A stretch of DNA of 64,000 bases from positions 12,502,739 through 12,566,738 of the forward strand of contig NC_083648.1 of the NCBI RefSeq assembly GCF_963576545.1, read 5' to 3'. The notes under the pieces were generated by a model that saw nothing but the letters and a program-made list of their open reading frames with translations, was not told the origin of the DNA and did not search any database. Positions 47,956-60,234 of the stretch are shown here, piece by piece; positions within the stretch are counted from its first letter, which is position 1, and every line of letters begins with the position of its first letter. The translations under genes were made by a program, and so were the position numbers. This DNA is from Limanda limanda (taxonomy: Eukaryota > Chordata > Actinopteri > Pleuronectiformes > Pleuronectidae).

Positions 47956-49208
47956 TCCTAAGTTTAGCTAAGATAACATAGCATGGCTATTGCTTTATAG
48001 TGAATAGACACACATATCTGTCATCAACATTTCTTTAAGGCAACAAAATAAAAATCACAAATGACTTTATCCTTTCGACAAATATGACTTGTCTCATTTT
48101 GTCAGAATAAACTTAAATGGCCTCTTAGATGTTGTGGTCTGGGACTCATCTGTTTCTTAGTGTTGCATTCTGCTTTTGTGTGGGGTTGAAAATAACGGCT
48201 CATCCCTCCATTATTGTTTTCTTTCTGACATTTAAATCTGAATTTGAAGGGTTCTAACTACGAACTTTTGACAGTGGTGCTTTTGTCTTTCTTGATGTTC
48301 TGCTGGTCTCAGAAAGTTACTCACCCTAATCGGTCCTCACCCAGTCAGGTGCCACAAAGTCATGTTGGAGGCGTCACATGACGTTTCTGAGAGCAACTGT
48401 GTAAAAAGGAATTCAGGCAAAGTGCAGGAGTGAAAATGAATGTCAAACTCAGTGGAATTGCTGCTGCTGTGTGTATTCATTATCACGTCAGCCCAACTCG
48501 TGTCAGCCCTTCAGCAGCTCACAACTCATTTAGGCTGATGCCCCTGCTTCTGCTGGTCGTTCAGGTCATTATCACTACAGGGGTCGACTTTCAACACGCC
48601 ACCACTGATAATCCCCAAGTCTTACACTTCAAACCATGAGTTCCTCAGCTTCATTAGATCAGTTATACGTCGCCCCACAGCTCATGTGGTCAACTCGTTG
48701 ATCTTCTAATGAGGGCAGGGGAAGGATAACTGGGAAGAAAATGGATTTCCAGCTAGAAGACTATGATTTACTCTGTATATAGATCACTGTTTCATAAATG
48801 TTAACTGAATAATTTGGTCATATTCAAACACACGGAGCCCATTTGGATAGCCTAAATGTCTTACAACTGTGTGAACTTGTTAACTGTAAAAGATGACTTC
48901 CCACAATATTGTTAGATTGTGTAAAGGATTTAGAACTTTTTTTGAGCAGACGTGTAATGCATTTGCAACTGCATGATTTTAAATGAACTGCCAGAATGAC
49001 CATATCCTCCTGTGATATAACTATCTGTTTTAGGATGTTTTAAGCATATTTAGCATCACCACAATGAAGAGCTTGTCGACCACAGGGACAGAAATCAGAT
49101 CTGAATATGCAGCACAAGATTTTCAGCGCTCCCACGTACCATCTGACAGGAAATGTCTTTATTGATAACAGGATCTTGGGATCGCTGATACTTCAGCTGG
49201 TTTTCTTG

Positions 49209-49605
49209 CAAAAAAGATGTAATTCAGTCCCGATAATCATTGAGCTGACATGACGGCACAAGGAGCAAAGACGGGACAGGGATTACCCCCGCCGAGGGAG
49301 TTATGTTTTCACCCCTGTCCGTTTGTCTCTTGGTTTGTTTGTTTACTGAATGGATTAACATAAAACTTGGTGGAAGGATGCAGTATGTGTCAGGAAAGAA
49401 ATCTATACATTTTGTTGCTGATCCAGGAATTCTTTGCAAAGTAGACAGTTTTTGAATAATTTCCTGGTTTCCAATGGAATAATATACAGATCTTGATGGG
49501 GGAAAAAAATCCAGCATTTTTAAGGAACTGATACCTATGAGTGTGTGACATTTGGGGTAGCTTGATTGAATTTGAGGGGACTGTTTCAGGCGGAGGTTTG
49601 CACTC
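49209..49605 (-). mobile_element. dispersed repeat copy A
   Basis: Contains gagggagttatgttttcacc, cctgtccgtttgtctcttgg, aaaacttggtggaaggatg and gatgggggaaaaaaatccag, then ends with ggcggaggtttgcactc. I recognise this layout from a short repeat common in teleost genomes. Its first 102 bp are duplicated at 50495-50596. Confidence 0.6.
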
Positions 49606-50347
49606 TTATTATAAATTAGGTCTTCCTAGGGACATTTTCACCACAGTTTTCCTGCAATTTGGAGACAGAATCATAAAATTACCAAATTTCAAAGGACATG
49701 ATTATTGTTTTTGAAAATTAATCATCCAAATTAATTCACCACGAGTTCAGAATACAACAGTAACTTTGGTGAATGTGCTCTGAGAGTCGTCTCTTGTGAT
49801 AAAACATGACAAAGCTGCTCCATAAACACAGACGGAGGGAGACAAAAAAACGGAGCAACATGTGGCATGATTGTTATGCAGATTTCCTTCATTCAGCCTT
49901 CCCCACTCCATTTCATCTGCTGGATTTTCAATTCGCCTAGGTTCAGGGTGTAACTCAGTTCCAAGTCTAAAACCACTCCGCTTGAACATTTCCTCCACGG
50001 CATAACAACTGTAATTGGTCTCATGTGGCTTTGTGAGTCCCTTGCCTATTCTTCCATTATCACCACCACAGAGCTGGCTGCTGTCCACGGTGGTGATCTG
50101 TAAATGATGGCTCTGTGATGGAGGGTGCCTCCATGCTGCTCAGCCCTCTGTCGCACACACACTTTTTTTTATACTTTCTCCCATTTCATGGATGACGTTT
50201 TTCTTCTGCAATACAAAACCGTGTTACAATACCATCATGGGATGTCATCCCTTACCTTTTTAAAAAAAAATTAAGTGAAATGGTTTTGTGACGGCATGGT
50301 TTCCACATTTGAATAAAACTGAACTGTGAAATTTGATTAGCGGTTGT

Positions 50348-50494
50348 AGGTAAATGGTTAAATGGTTTTGTATTTATTATTTATATAGCGCTTTTCTGGT
50401 CTTGATGACCACTCAAAGCTCTTTACAGTAGAGTTTTACATTCACCCATTCACACACACATCCATACAGTGCATCTATTAGCAGCACTTTGTTG
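50348..50494 (+). mobile_element. dispersed repeat ('tttatatagcgcttttc' type)
   Basis: Starts gtaggtaaatggttaaatgg, then tttatatagcgcttttctgg, cttgatgaccactcaaagct and ctttacagta, and ends cattcacccattcacacaca. This is a well-known phrase in teleost intergenic DNA. Family not assigned. Confidence 0.6.
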
Positions 50495-50596
50495 TAAAAA
50501 AGATGTAATTAAGTCCAGATAATCATAGAGCTGACATGACGGCACAGGGAGTAAAGACGGCACAGGTATTACCGTCGCCAAGGGAGTTATGTTTTC
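50495..50596. repeat. copy B of the 102-bp segment at 49209-49310
   Basis: Gap-free match by eye to 49209-49310 with about 11 differences, so roughly 89% identical, in the same orientation. It directly abuts the 50348-50494 repeat. Confidence 0.8.
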
Positions 50597-51534
50597 GTAG
50601 GTAACCGTTAACATTACGACTGCTCCAAGAACGGCACAATATTCTACTGTTTCTTTGTTGTTTCCCCTTTATTATCTGCCTTAAAGGGGAGGAGAAATTA
50701 GTGGGTTCATTGTTGCCTTGTTCATATTTCGCCAACACAGGCCTATCGGGAATTGTCATACGTAAACTGTGTCTTTGGGCATAACGTATACCACTGTTCA
50801 ATTATTAATGGTCCAAACACCAGTGCAATGCGGCAAAAAATAACTGCAAGAAGGAAAGTTGGGGGATAAAAGCACAGACTTGTTCTCTCGACACTTCCTC
50901 AACAGGAAGCAATGTCATGGTCTTTACCGGACACTTATGCTGTAATCAGCCATGAACCTCGGCTCTGATCTGTGACGGCAACATCCAACAAGTCTGGGGG
51001 GAAAAATGAAGATTCACATAATTCTCCCTTGCAAGATATCAATAATTTTTTTCTCTTTAATGTTAAAAAAACTATCCTTTGTTCCTTCTAATTAGCTGCA
51101 GCTGAAATCTGAGAGAAATTCCCCAGTCCTGGATCATTAGTATTTTCAGAATGCTCCACCTCTTAGCTCCCTGTGGTTTCACTAAATTCACACTTTACTC
51201 TCTGTAATGAACTCTTTTGCATCCCACTTCCTCATTAGGGCTATGGTAAAATGTTCCGCTCAGGGGCTGCAGGGTGATATATTTTCCACTTTTGATCACC
51301 CCCCCAACCGCTTAAAGGTTCTAAGCACATGACTCGCCCTTGGAAGTTTCGGCCCTGAAACAGAAGTGGTGTACAAAAAAATACACGGTGTTGCGCTGTT
51401 GTCCAGCTCGTAAGTGGGTCACAGCAACCAACAATTCATAAAGCCACTTCTAAGGTCTAAGGGCTCTGTTTGAACAATTTCAGTGCTTGGTCTCAAGTGC
51501 ACGGAGCAAGTGCATTTAGGACATATTCCAATCC

Positions 51535-51890
51535 AGAGGTGGGGCCAGCGGGGTTCCGGCCCCAGCTGAAATCTGATTGGCTCCAGAAGTGCCCTTGTCC
51601 TGTGACTAGTCTTACAAAAGCGTCTAAGAAGCTTTTAAGCTTCTAAGAACACAATGTGCTTGAACAAGGAACAATTTTCAAAATATAGATGGATAAAATT
51701 GTCGGTGACTTTGCCCAAAGCTTCCTAGCTAACAGTAAACAAGGAATGACTTCAGTGTGCACCGTACTGAATCAAGAGTTCTTCATGGATGTTGGACATA
51801 TAATTGCCCCCCCTGTGTAAATTGTGGCCCCCTTACGGCCCCCAATTTAGAAAGAAATCCCAGATCCACCACTGGTTCAAATCTCTGTCC
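51535..51890. mobile_element. possible degraded dispersed repeat
   Basis: Contains ggggccagcggggttccggc, cccagctgaaatctgattgg and later ccccccctgtgtaaattgtg. These phrases are familiar from percomorph repeats. Boundaries uncertain. Confidence 0.35.
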
Positions 51891-53642
51891 GTATTGCCGT
51901 GATCAATCAAATAATTAGACAATTTCTGTTTTCATGATCAGCCCCCTCTTGTGTTTCCTGTCTTCAGTACCACAGTGTTATGTTTGTTACTGTGTGCCTC
52001 TGTCTGAGTTCCCAGTGCTCTGCCTGCTCACCTCTGTTCTTTGGACTTTTGGACCATTATCGGTGGATTTTGTTTTTCAGCCTGCTCCTTTGGATGTGTT
52101 TGCACTGCTCTGGTTGTTTGACTCTTGCCTGCCTCAACCCTCCGTAATCCTCGTCCCTTGATGTTTTATTAAATCACTAAAAAGTGAATAAGTTCTGGCT
52201 GCATTTCTACTTTTGGGTGCTTCCCTTGTGTCAGTTTGTTTTTGGTTGCTATGCTGTGTGTAACAAGCAGAGTATGTGTGTGTTGTGCCTCGGGGCATGT
52301 ATTACTATCTATATATATGGCTTTGGATCAGAGCTGTGTCTCAAATCAGATAGTAAGTGCACTCACATGTAGTGCGATGCGTACACAGCATACCAACTGG
52401 CATTGTGTGAATTCCGTCAGCACTGTGTCATCCCAAATTATCCAGGTTTTCGCAACATGTGACCACAAATGTCTCCCACCACTCGTCTGCTGTCTATTTT
52501 GCTCACTTGATTTCAAAATGAAAGTTAGATGAAAGTTGGAGAGATGGCGACTGATCAGAAGGTTTAACACTCAAACTTTTTGACCGTTTGAATACACCAT
52601 CCGGATATTCCCAGTGTACTTACATACTGGCCAGTGTGAGTATGGAAGTAAAAAAATTTTAGTTTTTGTTTCAGCTACCTGAGGATAGAAATATATCAAC
52701 AGTGTGCCTCATCACACCCCTTTTTAAGACAAAATATCCCATGGTTGCTCAGATTAGAAAAAGGATTATTTGCTAATCTAACAATTTGGATGCTGGTCTT
52801 TTTTTTTGGTCTAAAAATACATCATCAGTCAACATAGTGCCCTGTACCTCTCAGGATGATCAGAATCCATACATTCTGGTCTCAAATGGTTACGTTGGAC
52901 CTTGCCCCCCATAAAAGTGCTCTTAACATGTCACAACCTCATCCTTGAGATGATCTGACAGACTAGATGTGGCGTGAACATTACAAAAAGGTGGCAATTA
53001 GACTCCCATTCAGCTAAATGGATTCAGACTGCACAGTTAAATGTGGATGTACTTTTGTGGCCCCTCACTCCTCGAAATAGAAGCATTTGACAATTTGCTG
53101 ATAAAAGTGGCCGCTTCTCTTCTCCTCTTCTCCATTTCTTTGCAAATGCAAAGCAACTGGCCACGGATCAGCTCATTGTGAGCAACACGACAAAACAACA
53201 GAAGTAACTTCAGATGCTGGGTTTAAATCGCAGTGACTGGTGGTAAGCCTAATATTATTAGATTAGAATAAACAAGCTTTCAATACATCACTTCAGACTG
53301 ACATAGACACTCATGGGTGTTGCGGGTGCTGATCATCATGTCAGCCACATTCATAGAATCACTTCCTCTTTAGCAATTAATCTACAAAGCTTTACACCCT
53401 TACAGTTTCAGAAAGAAAGTTGCAACCAGCATTACCATAGTTCAAGAAAAGAACCCTTTTCAAACAGGTACGTCTAGAACAAGCACTTCACTAGTGTGTG
53501 TGTATATATATGTGTGAACCTTTGTCTCACTGCTGCTGCAGGCATAAAAGCTGCAGCCTATATACAGTATATCTTTTGAGAGAGTCTCACCTATGGCAGT
53601 TTGATGTAGCATCGGCAACTCTTTGAAATTGCTTTACTTCAT

Positions 53643-53961
53643 AACCTTACTGCAGGACTTTACTGCAGGACGTTACCACAGCAGGACTTTACTACAGCAG
53701 GACTTCAGCACCTCACTACAGCACGTCACTACAGGACTTTTTTTATTACATTACATTACAATACATGTCATTTATCTGATGCTTTTATCCAAAGCCACTT
53801 ACAAATTGCATTCAACATGAGGGTCAATTTATTGGGGGGGTTCAGCATCTTGCCCAGGGAGCTGCTGAGATTCTGGTTGGAGGTTAACCCCTCAACCCCC
53901 TCAGCCTCAGCTGCCCATCGTTTCCACTACAGGTCTTCTCGCTACAGGACGTCACTACAGG
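53643..53961. repeat. minisatellite of about 13-bp units ('actacaggactt'), interrupted
   Basis: Several units of tac(t/c)(a/g)cag(cag)gac(t/g)t run from 53643 to 53737. They resume at 53923-53961 (cactacaggtct, gctacaggacgt, cactacagg). The gap holds a dispersed repeat. It lies 0.3-0.6 kb upstream of the dpp6 first exon. Confidence 0.75.
53738..53922. mobile_element. dispersed repeat inserted in the minisatellite
   Basis: Contains attacattacattacaataca, tgtcatttatctgatgcttt and tatccaaagccacttacaaa, then ggggttcagcatcttgccca. This is a phrase order I know from an abundant percomorph repeat. Interrupts the surrounding minisatellite. Confidence 0.6.
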
Positions 53962-54069
53962 TGGATGAAGTTTCATCTTGTTTCTGGGTGGAAGAGATGG
54001 AGCTCCCAGCGCGTGGAGTGTTCAGATATGCGAGCGCGCCAAGCCCGGTGCGTACATGAGCGTGTGTCA

Positions 54070-54097
54070 GGGAGGGAGAGAGGGAGAGGGAGAGGGA

Positions 54098-54139
<42 letters not shown>

Positions 54140-54165
54140 AGAGAGAGAGAGAGGAGAGAGAGATG
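54070..54165. repeat. (GA)n / (GGGAGA)n microsatellite
   Basis: Purine run directly upstream of the dpp6-like first exon, probably in its promoter or 5' UTR. The arginine/glutamate-only and serine/leucine-only open frames over it are artefacts. Confidence 0.9.
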
Positions 54166-54236
54166 AAAGTTGAGTATTCCTCCGGCTCCAGGTGAACACT
54201 GTTCTGCTGCTGCAGACCGTCGCTGTGTGTGGGACC

Positions 54237-54293
54237 ATGAACTCAACAGCAGGTGCAGGGAACTACCGCAGGGGATCCGCCAAGGCAGAGAAG
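54237..54293 (+). CDS. dpp6: dpp6-like first coding exon (DPP6-E / 'MNQTA' class), partial gene
   Basis: Encodes MNSTAGAGNYRRGSAKAEK (19 codons) and ends in phase 0 at AAG, followed by GTAATT. DPP6 and DPP10 are single-pass, catalytically inactive dipeptidyl-peptidase-like proteins that bind Kv4 channels and set their traffic and gating. Each has alternative first exons coding short cytoplasmic N-termini. The MN-x-TAG start and basic, Lys-ending tail resemble the MNQTA class, and 19-20 residues then a phase-0 splice is the expected form. The start context (gggaccATGa) is good. Position next to kmt2c agrees with human 7q36. The common exon with the membrane segment is outside the window, so the assignment rests on a short peptide plus synteny. 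Confidence 0.7.
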
Positions 54294-56454
54294 GTAATTC
54301 ATATTTCTAAACCTGCTATTTTCCACATCCCGTTCACTTGCATCCGCTGCCCCTCATTTTCTCAGCTTTAAATCAACAAAGGTGGCACTGCGTTGCCGGA
54401 CTACTTTTCCATGCGCACTGATGCGCCGTGAGACGGTTTTATTTCCATTTCTCTGTGGAAAACGATCAGTCATGCTGCGTGTTGGTGAGATGTCGAGTCG
54501 CTTCTGTCCTCTGGGTATTTTGTCTTCGCAATAATATTATCCACTTTTTTTTTTTTTTTTTTTACATCAGATTGAGAGTTTGTCAAAGTGTCCTTGCCTG
54601 ATGTTGTACGACAATCTCCAAGTGCCAGCACAACAACAACATTGGCACATTTATTTCCCAGTGTTGTTGGATTTGTACGTGAATGAGTTTTCACCCTCTG
54701 TTGGCAAAGGCACTCAATTGCAGAAAGTGTCATCAAATCATTTGTAAGTACACTGCCTGGAGGGAGTGAGATGTGTTGACAGGATAAAGAGTCTGCTGAT
54801 CATTTTTTATCCAGCTCTGACTTAAGCTCTGTAGCACATCTGCCAGATTCTGGGCTTGGTTTTGCCTCTTTCTTTTTGATGTGCTCTCAAGGAAAATATC
54901 TCAAAGCAGCAAACACACACACACAGAGAGACAGGGCAAAGAAAAAATATCTTTTCTGATACATCTTGTCTGTTCATCCCACCAACAGCATCCCCATAAT
55001 GCCATTTCCAAGCAACACTCACACGGAAGTAAACTTGAATTACCCAGGGGAATGTATTGATTGTGGTTTTCAATAAGGGACAAAAATACGTGGAGGCATG
55101 ACTCATGTTTCATTTCATGTGTTTGCTTCAAAAAGAAGCTGCGAACATTTGGAATTGTGACAAACCTGACCGCCTCTGGGGGGGGGGGGGGGAATAATGT
55201 TTTCAGATCTGTGTCAAACCTGTAGTTCATTCATTCAGCCTGTTTATTTTGGTCCACGTTTTCAATTTCCCTAAGATGCTTGTTATAAAGCAACAGGCAA
55301 CACAAAACAAACACATGTTTATAAACCAAGAGCCTCACACAATAGCTCATTACACGTCCCCTTCATACGCAGTTCTTTTGTATTACACACACATTTTACA
55401 ATTGTCACTAATATCACTCACTTGAGTCCCATTGAGTTTGAATTATACAAAAATACTCTGTTTTATGTCATGATGTGTAATTGTGTGCATTTTAGAATGT
55501 GTGTTTGTTTTTGTGGCCATTCTCCTCTGTCACTGGCACCACAGATTGCATTTATACTCTTTCACTTGACTTGGTATCTGCTGTGTTCACGTCAGCATCA
55601 CGCTGGTGTGAGTTTGCCCTCTGCTGGAGGTACAAAGTCACACACTCACACCCCAACCCCCTGCCTCAAGCTTTTCCACTTGGTCGTTGTCTCTGAAGAT
55701 TTCTCTCTTCCCTCATCACGTTTCTGTGTGACTGACCAGATACTGGACTGGTGGATATTAGAAACAGCTGATGGGAATATCTGAGGACAAATTCTGACTC
55801 TCTATGGACTCCCACACGCAACCTATTGAATTCTACCATAATCTCTGGTAATTTGCATATGAAATCAATGAATATCTAGGCTGCCTATAGTCTTCCATGA
55901 GACAAGAGCAAATATCCAAACACAGAAAATAGGAGACTCAAACATGACTGAGTAAAACTCATCACATTCATTTGGATGTGATGGTTGTGCCCTGAGAATG
56001 AGAGAGAGAGACGAATGACACACACCTTTTCTAACCTGGTTTTTTCCCCTCTTATTTTCTTGGTCTAATTGCATCAATTACCAGTATTAGGATATGTTTT
56101 GCACTTTGAAGAAGTCACAGGCAGGAATAAACCTGCTGCCTTTCACAGACAAGTGTCAAAAGTCTCTGGTCTCTGCTGTGTTTCAAGCTTTTTAATCACT
56201 TTTGATCTTTTATTTTATTTCATTACATATCACGTGTAATTAAACCTTTTCAATAAGGATATCAGAAGTTTTTATTTAAAGGTTTAAACCTTTTTTGTAA
56301 TTTATCTGAGAAAGATGATGTAGTTGCTGGTGGGGAATTGACCAAGCAGAATATAATAATATATTGATTTAATTTAATGATTAATGGCTGAAGAGTGATC
56401 GTGTGTTTGTTGTAGAGCCGACGAGACATTTGAAATGCTCGCTGTTTACAATTA

Positions 56455-56745
56455 AGAACTCCTCTATTGACATACTTATAACTAGACTGAAGACTTTTGT
56501 TGTCACAGCCTTTTGTGTATCCTTAAGGTTTTTTTTATCCACATAATAGCATTTTTTAAATTTAATGTTTATTGTATTTTATAATGTGTTTCATTTCAAC
56601 AATATTGTATTTCATAATATGTTTAATTTTATTATTTTATTATTTTCTTGTATTTCTGATTATTTCCTCTATTGTTATTCGAAACTTTGATTAACTGCAG
56701 TTGTTTTTAAATGTGCTTTATCAATGAACTTAACTTGACTATCAC
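56455..56745 (+). mobile_element. possible LINE 3' end remnant
   Basis: Contains ctagactgaagacttttgtt and ends aaatgtgctttatcaatgaa followed by cttaacttgact. This resembles the 3' ends of teleost LINEs. AT-rich and degraded. Confidence 0.4.
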
Positions 56746-59700
56746 AAAGCTTGTGTTAAACATGCAAATCAAAGCACATTACTATTGTTTATAAACCACA
56801 TGGCAGTAATCTTTGTGCAGTCTTTGTCACTGGCTTGTAAGCTGCCTCTGCAGCTGCTGCAGTGTTGAAGTGTTTGTGATGTTGTCTGTGGAGATGTCCA
56901 TGACTGCTTTCATAATGAAAATCCTCCCACAAGGACACACACATCCAAACATCCCCCCCAAAAAAAGAAAACGCTCTGTGGAAACTAGGCTGTCACTTGA
57001 ACCTGTGTATCGGCGGATTCTTGCACCTTGTAGTATTTTAAGAACACAAAACATATTGTTTTAAGGCCAACAACCTGTCACTGGCAGTTTTCACACAGAA
57101 TTCAAAGTGACTCTCGGAGACAAATACTTTTAAATCAATTACTCAGAATCATTTAATCATATTGAACCTTGGGCCTGATGGAATCATTGCCATTCATTTG
57201 TACTTCAGATGCCACAGAGCTGAAATTACACTTCATATTTTGCGTTGTGGTGTCTTGTCTGATCTGTGGAGCCGGCTGCCTCTGGTGCTCCCTGATGCCT
57301 GACGGTTTCAAGGCCAGACTCTTCCTCCGAAGTTTACACTTCCATCATCCCCACTTTACTGGGAGGGAGTCAGCTGACAGCGCTCTCTCTTTTCAACATG
57401 GTAATGTTTCAGAAGCGTTCAAGGTGCAGTGCAGGCTCAAACATTCGAGCACAGCAGATGATTTTTGAGAAGCTTATTTGTATGGTCGTGTCGCATGTTG
57501 TTCCTCCTGCGTATTTGGTTTGTTGGCAGATAAACATGAACACAACTCGAATCTGTTTGATCAAGTTGGTTTTGAGCGAACTTTTATCAGAGCTGTTTGG
57601 AAGTTCGCGTCAAAGATTTGCTGGCACCTTGAGCTGAATTTTAAGGTTCCCCGGAGTGGGAATCATACAGGCAAACTTTCCCTGGAACAATTTGTATGCA
57701 GCAGGAATATGTACAGATGAAATGCCTTTCAAAAGCATTCTGTATTCATCGAGTGAGCCCTCTGTATTTCTGCATTGAACCGTTGCGCTTTGAATTGCCT
57801 GCTTAAAATGTTTGTGTTGCTGCCCACAGCCACTATTAGCTCTTACAAAACGACTTTCATTATCTGCACATACACACTCAGACTACGTGCAAGTTTGGAT
57901 GCTATCGGTTTACTTTATCCAATGACCGAATTGAGAGCGATAATGCAGTGGCAGACAATAGCATATTGTTTGTCGAAATGAAATTCGGAGACTGAGAAAC
58001 AACCGGGGACGCCCGGCATCCAGGGACAACACCATTCAGCAGCAGTCATTTGTCACCGCTAACTGCTGTGCTGCGGCTTGGCTCTCCGGGGAGGGTTTGT
58101 TGTAAATGAGAGCCGTGTTTATGAAAGCTGCACAGGTTTTTGCGGCTCCTCAGCCACCATTGAGCACCTAAAGCTTCCTCATCCTGGACCCAATCGTGCT
58201 TTTGCAAAGGTCCCGGGGGTGCAGGGTTCATCTGTACCCGTCTCCTGTAACAGATGACCTGATGGAGCTCTGTCCTCTGCAAACTGGCGTGCATGGCGCT
58301 GATAAAGACGCTCCGTCGGCCTGATATGCACGTATTCCTCGACTCATTCCTATTCTGACAAACAGCGTTGTGTTCTCTATTCATATGCTTGCACCACTGC
58401 CCTTCTCTGAGCTCAAAGAAGAGCTGGTCTGAGGAGCATACCAAATACCGTCGTATGCATCTACGGGATCCACAGGGAGGCTGGCTGCTGGAGGATTCTG
58501 TGGGGCTTTGAGTCACTTAGCCAGGGATAGGTTGTGTGGTCTGGCTCAAGGTCAGGATCAGAGCTGGGATAAGGACATAAAGGTTTGGCAGCAATCATGG
58601 GAAACAAAGTTGTGAATACATGCCTGTGTAGCAGCTACACACTAATACACGTCTGCACAGTAGTCACATAACCAAAAATCACAAGAGTACATGAAATACA
58701 TAAATACACATAATGAACATGCAGTGATTATTGAGACAAGATATTTAAAAGAGATTAAAAAGAGCACAAAGAGTCCTTTAATCCTTTGTTAAAATGTGTG
58801 TGTGCGATTTCACCAAGGCCTACAGCTTGTTTAACAGCTGAGGGGACAAATTATCTAAAAGTTCGGCCTTCCCAGGGTCAGCGGTCCTCCTTCCTGATGG
58901 CAGAAGTCAAGATTCAGCATGAAGAGAGTGTTGAGGCTCTGCTCTGATGACCTTTGCCTGCTGAGTGACCCTAACTTGGTCAACATGGCAGAGCTCATTC
59001 AAGCTAGTGCCAATAATCTGTCAAATCTTATCTATAAATAGTTTAACAGGGTTTCTCAGGCTGTTTTCTTGACCATACTAAGGTTGCCAAACACACAGAT
59101 CATTGCGAAAGTTATATTCGACTCGATATAAGATGTATAAAACTGTGCAATAATTTCAACTGCACATTATCACGTTTGAACCCGAATTTCAAACCTCGGT
59201 TCCTCAAGCTTTCATCTTTGTTTATCTTTATAGCAGCGCTGCTCTCAATAGAAAAACCAATAGCAACACGCTATTAAGGATGATTTGCTCCTTGCAATTC
59301 ACATTGAGTTGTTTGAAATGTACAAGCATTATTTATTGATCAGTTTATGATTGATCAATTTAATTTAACAGATACAGAACCCATGTAGGCGGGACACTCA
59401 TACATAGTCCAAACCTAAACTGATGCTTTCATTATCCCCACAGTATTGAATAATAAATCCAGCTTTCTCTGTGGACATAGACATCCATGTGCTGTAGGCC
59501 TTTAGCGCTATGTCTCAGTTAAAAAGACCAAAGTGTACCTTGTCATTTCTGATACAAGCTAAAACGTCTCCTTCAATTTGCCCGTGCTCTGAATGTCACA
59601 GACTTTATTACAGGTTTGGTTTTGACGGCGGCTCACGTTCTGCCAAACCAGCGGGTGACAGGTGACAAATGGAGGAAATTAGCAAATGAGTGGAAATGTT

Positions 59701-60207
59701 GCAGAACAGGGAAGTGAAGAAACTCAAGCCGTGTATTGTTAATCTGCTGTCGGCCGATGAAGCACCGCATCACCTCTGTGCTCCATGGCAATAACTGCTC
59801 TGACCTTTAACACTAATTGCAATTACATTGACTTACGGGCAGCCACAATGTCCATAATCAAAGGAGTGTATGTCATGGCTGTAAATGTGACAAGAATGTG
59901 GAAGATGACCAATCATGGACCTGTTTAACGGACCCCTGGGAAATGCCATGGCACAAAATCAGCTTGTTAACAGCGGCGGCTATAACCCCAACCAGCATGT
60001 CTCACAATAGCTCAAAAGACTTTATTATTCCTGGGTATCTTCACTGTCGCAATTACTCTGTCGGATGAAACCTTATCTCCTGTGGTGCATGCAAATATGA
60101 GCTTTGCTTTCATCCTTCATCCTCGCATGTATTTTACATGTTGAACACAAAAGAGCCTGACATGTGCAGCTGTTCTTTTTTCTCCTCTTCTGTTGCTCAA
60201 TTGGATC

Positions 60208-60234
60208 TTTTTTTTTTTTTTTTTTTTTTTTTTT
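60208..60234. repeat. poly-T tract
   Basis: Twenty-seven T in a row. It could be the reversed poly-A tail of a retroposed sequence, but no such body is evident to its left. Confidence 0.9.

Larger units (their letters stand above)
34881..54060. other. intergenic region between kmt2c and dpp6, repeat-rich, no gene recognised
   Basis: About 19 kb of AT-rich sequence between two divergent genes. Open frames are short and none carries a domain I recognise. Several stretches look like old dispersed repeats (entered separately). No exon of xrcc2 or actr3b, the human neighbours in this interval, was recognised, although short exons could be missed by eye. Confidence 0.6.

Noticed and set aside
35000..54000. 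CRISPR-like, prokaryotic or viral systems in the gene-poor region
   Set aside because: There are no spaced identical repeats, no operon-like frames and no viral coding sequence. The repeats are eukaryotic dispersed elements and microsatellites.
53965..54238. Arg/Glu-rich and Ser/Leu-rich frames upstream of the dpp6 exon
   Set aside because: They are translations of a (GA)n microsatellite.
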